From Arthrobacter sp. Soil736 (GTDB lineage Bacteria; Actinomycetota; Actinomycetes; Actinomycetales; Micrococcaceae), in the NCBI RefSeq assembly GCF_001428005.1, contig NZ_LMSB01000012.1, forward strand, positions 137,628 through 201,627: 64,000 nt of DNA. Direction: 5' to 3'. Of this stretch, positions 59,240 through 64,000 are shown piece by piece (position 1 is the first letter of the stretch; each line of letters begins with the position of its first letter). A program made the position numbers and the translations under genes. The notes under the pieces are model-generated. The model was not told the origin of the DNA. It saw nothing but the letters and a program-made list of their open reading frames with translations, and searched no databases.

Positions 59240-61339
59240 ATGAGTCTTGCGCAGGAGATCAACCGCGTCGTTGCGCCCTTCGAGGTCATCAGCGAGTTCA
59301 AGCCGGCCGGCGACCAGCCGGCGGCCATCGCCGAACTCACCGAACGAATCAAAAACGGCGAGAAGGATGTGGTGCTCCTGGGCGCCACGGGTACCGGAAA
59401 GAGCGCCACCACTGCCTGGCTGATCGAGCAGGTCCAGCGGCCCACCCTGGTGATGGTCCAGAACAAGACCCTCGCCGCGCAGCTGGCCAACGAGTTCCGC
59501 GAACTGCTGCCCAACAACGCGGTTGAGTACTTCGTCTCCTACTACGACTACTACCAGCCCGAGGCCTACGTGGCTCAGACGGACACCTTCATTGAGAAGG
59601 ACTCGTCCGTTAACGAGGAAGTGGAGCGGCTCCGGCACTCCGCCACCAACGCGCTGCTCACCCGCCGCGACGTGATCGTCGTGGCCACAGTCTCCTGCAT
59701 CTACGGCCTCGGCACGCCGGAAGAGTACATCGCCGGCATGGTGACCCTCCGCAAGGGGGCGGAGATGAACCGCGACGATCTGCTCCGGAAATTCGTCTCC
59801 ATGCAATACACCCGCAACGACATGGACTTCCACCGCGGCACGTTCCGGGTCCGCGGCGACACCGTCGAAATCATTCCGATGTACGAAGAGCTTGCTGTCC
59901 GGATCGAGTTCTTTGGCGACGAGATTGAGAACATCCATACGCTGCACCCGCTCACCGGGGAGGTCATCCGGGACGAGACCGAGATGTACGTCTTCCCGGC
60001 CTCGCACTACGTGGCCGGTCCGGAACGGATGAGCCGGGCGATCAAGCGAATCGAAGACGAACTTGCCGAGCGGCTCTCGGTGCTCGAGAGCCAGAACAAG
60101 CTCGTGGAGGCCCAGCGGCTCCGGATGCGCACCACGTACGACCTCGAGATGATGCAGCAGATGGGCTTCTGCAACGGTATCGAGAACTATTCGTCGCACA
60201 TCGACGGCCGCGCCCGCGGAACCGCGCCGCACTGCCTCATGGACTACTTCCCGGACGACTTCCTCCTGGTGATTGATGAATCCCACGTCACCGTGCCCCA
60301 GATCGGTGCCATGTACGAGGGCGACATGTCGCGCAAGCGGAACCTGGTGGACCATGGCTTCCGGCTGCCCTCGGCCATGGACAACCGCCCGCTCAAGTGG
60401 GATGAGTTCCAGGACCGCGTGGGCCAGACGGTCTACCTGTCCGCCACCCCGGGCAAGTACGAGCTCGGCAAGGCGGACGGCTTTGTCCAGCAGATCATCC
60501 GTCCCACCGGCCTGATCGACCCCGAGGTCGTCGTCAAACCCACCAAGGGCCAGATCGACGACCTCCTGGATGAGATCAGGACCCGCACCGAGAAGAACGA
60601 ACGCGTCCTGGTCACCACGCTCACTAAGCGCATGGCCGAGGACCTCACCGACTACCTCCTGGGGCACGGCGTCAAAGTGGAGTACCTGCACTCGGACGTG
60701 GACACCCTCCGCCGCGTGGAACTGCTCCGCGAATTGCGGATGGGAACGTTTGACGTCCTTGTTGGCATCAACCTGCTCCGCGAAGGCCTTGACCTGCCTG
60801 AAGTGTCGCTCGTGAGCATCCTGGATGCGGACAAGGAAGGCTTCCTGCGCTCGTCCACCTCACTGATCCAGACCATCGGCCGCGCCGCCAGGAACGTGTC
60901 AGGGCAGGTGCACATGTACGCGGACCGCATCACCGACTCCATGGCGCACGCGATCGACGAGACCAACCGGCGCCGCGCCATCCAGGTTGCCTACAACACC
61001 GAAAACGGCGTGGACCCGCAGCCCTTGCGGAAGAAGATCGCAGACATCACCGACCAGCTTGCCAAGGAGGACGCCGACACCCAGGAACTGCTGAACAACA
61101 ACCGCCTGGCCAAGGGCGCCAAACGGGGCAAGTCGGCGGCCAAGGGTGCGGCGACCGTCCGGGCGGACGGGCTGGCGGCGGCGCCCGCCGAGGACTTGGT
61201 TGGGCTGATCGAACAGCTGACGGAGCAGATGCACGGCGCCGCCGCGGAGCTGCAGTTCGAGCTGGCCGCCCGGCTCCGCGACGAAGTGAGCGAGCTGAAA
61301 AAGGAACTCCGCCAGATGCACGCGGCCGGGCACGCCTGA
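59240..61339 (+). CDS. uvrB: Excinuclease ABC subunit B
   Basis: DNA-damage recognition helicase of nucleotide excision repair. 699 residues. Walker A GATGTGKS (48-55), beta-hairpin [15 protein letters not shown] box and the later helicase motifs GRAARN and [11 protein letters not shown] are intact. The C-terminal UVR motif, which contacts UvrC, lies at about 655-690. A Lys/Ala-rich linker precedes it. Works with UvrA and UvrC encoded elsewhere. Confidence 0.97.
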   Translation: MSLAQEINRVVAPFEVISEFKPAGDQPAAIAELTERIKNGEKDVVLLGATGTGKSATTAWLIEQVQRPTLVMVQNKTLAAQLANEFRELLPNNAVEYFVSYYDYYQPEAYVAQTDTFIEKDSSVNEEVERLRHSATNALLTRRDVIVVATVSCIYGLGTPEEYIAGMVTLRKGAEMNRDDLLRKFVSMQYTRNDMDFHRGTFRVRGDTVEIIPMYEELAVRIEFFGDEIENIHTLHPLTGEVIRDETEMYVFPASHYVAGPERMSRAIKRIEDELAERLSVLESQNKLVEAQRLRMRTTYDLEMMQQMGFCNGIENYSSHIDGRARGTAPHCLMDYFPDDFLLVIDESHVTVPQIGAMYEGDMSRKRNLVDHGFRLPSAMDNRPLKWDEFQDRVGQTVYLSATPGKYELGKADGFVQQIIRPTGLIDPEVVVKPTKGQIDDLLDEIRTRTEKNERVLVTTLTKRMAEDLTDYLLGHGVKVEYLHSDVDTLRRVELLRELRMGTFDVLVGINLLREGLDLPEVSLVSILDADKEGFLRSSTSLIQTIGRAARNVSGQVHMYADRITDSMAHAIDETNRRRAIQVAYNTENGVDPQPLRKKIADITDQLAKEDADTQELLNNNRLAKGAKRGKSAAKGAATVRADGLAAAPAEDLVGLIEQLTEQMHGAAAELQFELAARLRDEVSELKKELRQMHAAGHA

Positions 61340-61384
61340 GTGTGACGCAGCCCGGCACGGCGTGGACGCGGGAGGGGCCGCCTC

Positions 61385-61485
61385 TAAGGTAAAGTTGAGG
61401 TCACGTAGGGGAGTATCCCAAGCGCTACGGACGTCAACACGCAGGGCACAGATGCCTTGCCGGGCGTAGCGGGCAACCAATTCAG
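61385..61485 (+). ncRNA. Structured leader of terC, candidate yybP-ykoY-type manganese riboswitch
   Basis: TAAGGT (61385-61390) may be the -10 box. The RNA then holds GGGGAGTA near 61408-61415, a stem CGCTACG (61423-61429) with CGTAGCG (61465-61471), and nested inside it GCAGGGC (61441-61447) with GCCTTGC (61454-61460). Between the stems is GACGTCAACAC, and CCGGG follows the inner stem. The GGGGAGTA box, GTCAACA loop and position before a TerC gene all recall the yybP-ykoY manganese riboswitch. The outer P1 helix is only partly visible. Confidence 0.55.
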
Positions 61486-61551
61486 CACCAAGTGCACAGG
61501 TTCGCCGGAGAGACTTACACCGGTTTTCTGTACCCTGCGAAAGGTATCCCT

Positions 61552-62577
61552 GTGCAACTTCCCGTCTGGTTTGAGGTCGGCTCGTTCGTCGCCCTCGGCA
61601 TCATCCTCCTGCTGGACCTGCTTCTGGTGCTGCGGCGTCCCCATGAGCCCTCCATGAAGGAAGCCGGCCTGTGGGTCGCCTTCTACGTGGCGCTGGCCCT
61701 GGTGTTCGCCGGTGCCATGTTCATGTTTGCCGGCGCTGAGTACGGCGGCCAGTTCGTTGCAGGCTGGGTGACGGAATACAGCCTCAGCATCGACAACCTC
61801 TTCGTCTTCATCATCATCATGGCGCGCTTCTCGGTACCGCGTAAGTACCAGCAGGAGGTGCTGATGGTGGGCATCATCATTGCGCTGGTCCTGCGCGGCA
61901 TCTTCATCATGCTCGGTGCCATCGTGATCGAGCAGTTCAGCTGGGTCTTCTATATCTTCGGCGCGTTCCTGCTCTGGACCGCCTGGAAGCAGGCACAGGA
62001 CGAGGGCGAGGAAGAGGAGGAAACGGAGAACGCGATTATCGCGAAGCTCCGCAAGGTCTTCCCCATGTCGGAGAAGTTCGACGGCGGCAAGCTCCGCACC
62101 GCGGTGGACGGCAGGAAGGTCTTCACCCCCATGCTGGTCGTCTTTGTCACCATCGGCATGACGGACCTGCTGTTCGCCGTGGACTCCATTCCGGCAATCT
62201 TCGGCCTGACCCAGAGCGCGTTCATCGTCTTCACCGCGAACATCTTTGCGCTGATGGGCCTCCGCCAGCTCTACTTCCTGCTCGGCGGGCTCATGAACCG
62301 TCTCGTGTACCTCAAGCACGCGCTGTCCATCATCCTGGCGTTCATCGGCGTGAAGCTGGTCCTGCACGCCATGCACGTCAACGAGCTTCCGTTCATCAAC
62401 GGCGGGCACCACATCGAGTGGGCTCCGGAGATCCCCACCTACGTCTCCCTCGGGGTCATCGTCGGCACCATCATCATCGCCGTGATCGCCAGCCTGGTCA
62501 GCTCGGGCGCACAGAAGGCCAAGCTGGACGCCCGCCTCGAGGAGGACGCCCGGAAGAGCCTCAGCGACGTCGACTAA
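61552..62577 (+). CDS. TerC-family integral membrane protein
   Basis: 341 residues with about nine hydrophobic helices. The family signature TEYSLSIDNLFVFIIIM carries the conserved acidic residues, repeated in the second half as MTDLLFAVDSIPAIFGLTQ. An acidic loop (EDEGEEEEETEN) separates the halves. TerC/Alx proteins export manganese or metallate exported proteins and relate to tellurite resistance. GTG 61552 follows AAAGG; an upstream GTG at 61492 would run into the structured leader. Confidence 0.9.
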   Translation: MQLPVWFEVGSFVALGIILLLDLLLVLRRPHEPSMKEAGLWVAFYVALALVFAGAMFMFAGAEYGGQFVAGWVTEYSLSIDNLFVFIIIMARFSVPRKYQQEVLMVGIIIALVLRGIFIMLGAIVIEQFSWVFYIFGAFLLWTAWKQAQDEGEEEEETENAIIAKLRKVFPMSEKFDGGKLRTAVDGRKVFTPMLVVFVTIGMTDLLFAVDSIPAIFGLTQSAFIVFTANIFALMGLRQLYFLLGGLMNRLVYLKHALSIILAFIGVKLVLHAMHVNELPFINGGHHIEWAPEIPTYVSLGVIVGTIIIAVIASLVSSGAQKAKLDARLEEDARKSLSDVD

Positions 62578-62603
62578 CAGCCCCGCTTTAATCGACCTTT
62601 TTC

Positions 62604-62646
62604 ACTGACAACCCCGGTCACTCCGTGACCGGGGTTGTCAGTTTTA
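62604..62646 (+). terminator. Rho-independent terminator of terC
   Basis: An 18-base perfect stem, ACTGACAACCCCGGTCAC (62604-62621) with its complement (62625-62642), has a three-base loop and is followed by TTTT. Only 26 bases after the terC stop. Confidence 0.85.
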
Positions 62647-62686
62647 ACCCGTGTTTGCCGCCGCCCGTGCGGACTATGCTCGGAGG

Positions 62687-64000
62687 ATGGCCACCACTTC
62701 CCGGGCTGAGCCGGACCAGCGGCAGGTGCAGCGGCGCACCGTCGTGCTCCTGGGATCCGCCCAGCTCCTCAGCGCAATCGGCACCGGCGCAACCGTTTCC
62801 ATCGGCTCCCTGCTGGCCGTCGATCTGACCGGTTCCGAATCCTGGGCCGGTTCGGTTGCCACCATGATGACCCTCGCCGCTGCCCTGGCTGCGCTGCCCC
62901 TGGCCTCGCTTGCCGAACGCCGCGGCCGCCGAGTCAGCCTGGCCACCGGACTCGCGGCAGCCCTCGCGGGCGCCTTGCTGATCGTGGCGTCCGTCGTTTC
63001 GGGGATCTTCGTCTTCCTGGCGGTCGGCGCCGCGGGCGTCGGCGTGGGCACGGCGGCCAACCTGCAGGCCCGGTTCGCCGCCGTCGACCTCGCGGATCCC
63101 GCACACCGCGGCCGTTCGCTCTCCGCCGTCGTCTGGGCCATCACGATCGGAGCCGTTGCCGGGCCCAACCTGATCCAGCCCGGCGCCGTGGTGGGCCAGG
63201 CCCTCGGGCTGCCGCCCATCGCAGGGCCGTTCGTGATCTCGGCGGCGGGACTGCTGCTGGCCACGGCGCTGCTGATCGTCGGACTCCGCCCGGACCCGCT
63301 CCTCTTCGCCCGTCGGCTGGCGGCAGCCGAGGCGGCAGCCGGACAACCAGCGGCAGCCGGACAACCGGCGCGGCTCGGCAGTTCACTCAGCAGGGGCCTG
63401 CGCGCCGTCCGGCATGCGCCCGCCGCCATCCTCGCCCTGGCCGCCGTCGTCGGGGCGCACGCCGTGATGGTGGGGGTGATGTCCATGACGCCGCTCCACC
63501 TGCAGGCGCTCGTCGCGGGCCCCGGGGCCCACGGCAGCCACACGGCCGGAAGCGCTGCCCTGGTCATCATCGGCTTCACCATCTCGCTGCACATCGCCGG
63601 GATGTTTGCGCTCTCGCCGGTACTGGGCTGGCTTACGGACAAGATGGGCAGGCTGCAGACCATCGCCCTGGGTCTCTGCACCATCGTTTCGGCCGTTCTG
63701 GTGGCCGGCTACGGGCAGAGCTCTGCCGGGACCGTTGCCGTGGGGCTGGTGCTCCTCGGCCTGGGCTGGTCCGCTGCGACCATCGCCGGGTCAACCCTCC
63801 TGGCGGAAAGTGTGGACCAGCAGGACCGGGTGGTGGTCCAGGGTGTCTCGGACATGCTGATGGGCGCGGCGGGCGCGGCCGGGGGCGCTGTGTCGGGCCT
63901 GGTCCTCAGCTGGGCCGGATACCTCGGCCTGAACCTGGCCGGCGGCGTACTCGGTGCCGCGGTCCTGGCCGCCGCGGTCTTCGTCCTGGTGACCGGGCGG
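62687..64000 (+). CDS. MFS transporter (3' end cut by window edge)
   Basis: 438 residues visible, open to base 64000. About 11-12 hydrophobic helices. The loop LAERRGRRVSLATG (about residues 77-90) is the MFS motif A, repeated in the second half as LTDKMGRLQTIALG. The central loop contains a duplicated AAAGQP segment from a 17-18 base tandem repeat near 63331-63366. Substrate unknown; drug or metabolite efflux is possible. TATGCT lies six bases before the ATG; the GGAGG directly abutting the ATG is too close to act as ribosome site, favouring a leaderless start. Confidence 0.85.
   Translation, partial: MATTSRAEPDQRQVQRRTVVLLGSAQLLSAIGTGATVSIGSLLAVDLTGSESWAGSVATMMTLAAALAALPLASLAERRGRRVSLATGLAAALAGALLIVASVVSGIFVFLAVGAAGVGVGTAANLQARFAAVDLADPAHRGRSLSAVVWAITIGAVAGPNLIQPGAVVGQALGLPPIAGPFVISAAGLLLATALLIVGLRPDPLLFARRLAAAEAAAGQPAAAGQPARLGSSLSRGLRAVRHAPAAILALAAVVGAHAVMVGVMSMTPLHLQALVAGPGAHGSHTAGSAALVIIGFTISLHIAGMFALSPVLGWLTDKMGRLQTIALGLCTIVSAVLVAGYGQSSAGTVAVGLVLLGLGWSAATIAGSTLLAESVDQQDRVVVQGVSDMLMGAAGAAGGAVSGLVLSWAGYLGLNLAGGVLGAAVLAAAVFVLVTGR

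Noticed and set aside
1..64000. tRNA, rRNA, CRISPR array, prophage or insertion sequence
   Set aside because: Looked for cloverleaf arms with CCA-like ends, regular repeat-spacer units, transposase or integrase motifs and terminal inverted repeats; none seen by eye.

Overview
This is a 64 kb stretch of a high-GC actinobacterial chromosome. The gene order polA - eis-like acetyltransferase - rpsA - coaE (fused to a GrpB domain) - uvrB - terC, the DUF4193 protein, the standalone LigD-type polymerase and the many GTG starts point to the Micrococcaceae, most likely Arthrobacter or Pseudarthrobacter. That placement is inferred from protein similarity as I recall it; no database was searched. I see no rRNA, tRNA, CRISPR, prophage or insertion sequence.

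Left part (1-13 kb). An asparagine-type amino-acid permease, cut by the window edge, is divergent from a PucR-type regulator. A small secreted lectin-fold protein follows. Then comes a tightly overlapping minus-strand sugar-acid operon (12306 to 3401): LacI regulator, 2-hydroxyacid dehydrogenase, ManD-type dehydratase, mannitol/fructuronate-type dehydrogenase, zinc polyol dehydrogenase, MFS transporter, KDPG aldolase and KDG kinase. Together these could carry a sugar acid such as L-gulonate or L-idonate through fructuronate, mannonate, KDG and KDPG to pyruvate and glyceraldehyde-3-phosphate. A PadR regulator with a clear palindromic operator follows.

Middle part (13-32 kb). A DUF4193 protein, HrpB helicase and the molybdenum-cofactor enzyme MoaA precede a nine-gene minus-strand operon (27469 to 17983) for a form I aerobic carbon monoxide dehydrogenase: coxM, coxS, coxL, an XdhC protein fused to a YHS metal domain, a MobA/MocA-like nucleotidyltransferase, coxD, coxE, coxG and a second XdhC. 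MoaA, the nucleotidyltransferase, both XdhC proteins, CoxD and CoxE form a maturation set for the Mo-Cu enzyme. Next are a sugar acetyltransferase, a TetR regulator and a shrunken MFS gene under a perfect palindromic operator, then an EF-G-like GTPase.

Right part (32-64 kb). An alpha/beta hydrolase, a 48-residue peptide, a DedA gene with two compensating frameshifts, amylosucrase, a LigD-type polymerase and a YciO protein precede a potassium-type module: an APC permease divergent from a KdpD-like kinase (lacking the usual KdpD sensor domain) and a KdpE-like regulator. Phosphoketolase is divergent from a universal stress protein. After these come a phosphate transporter with a small partner and then conserved housekeeping genes. 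TerC has a structured leader resembling the yybP-ykoY manganese riboswitch. The window ends inside an MFS transporter.

The two themes I find most interesting are the XdhC-YHS fusion inside a form I CO dehydrogenase operon, and a repeated leaderless-promoter signature (TAnnnT, six or seven bases, start codon) at eight genes, including an interlocked divergent pair between the yigZ-like gene and coaE.
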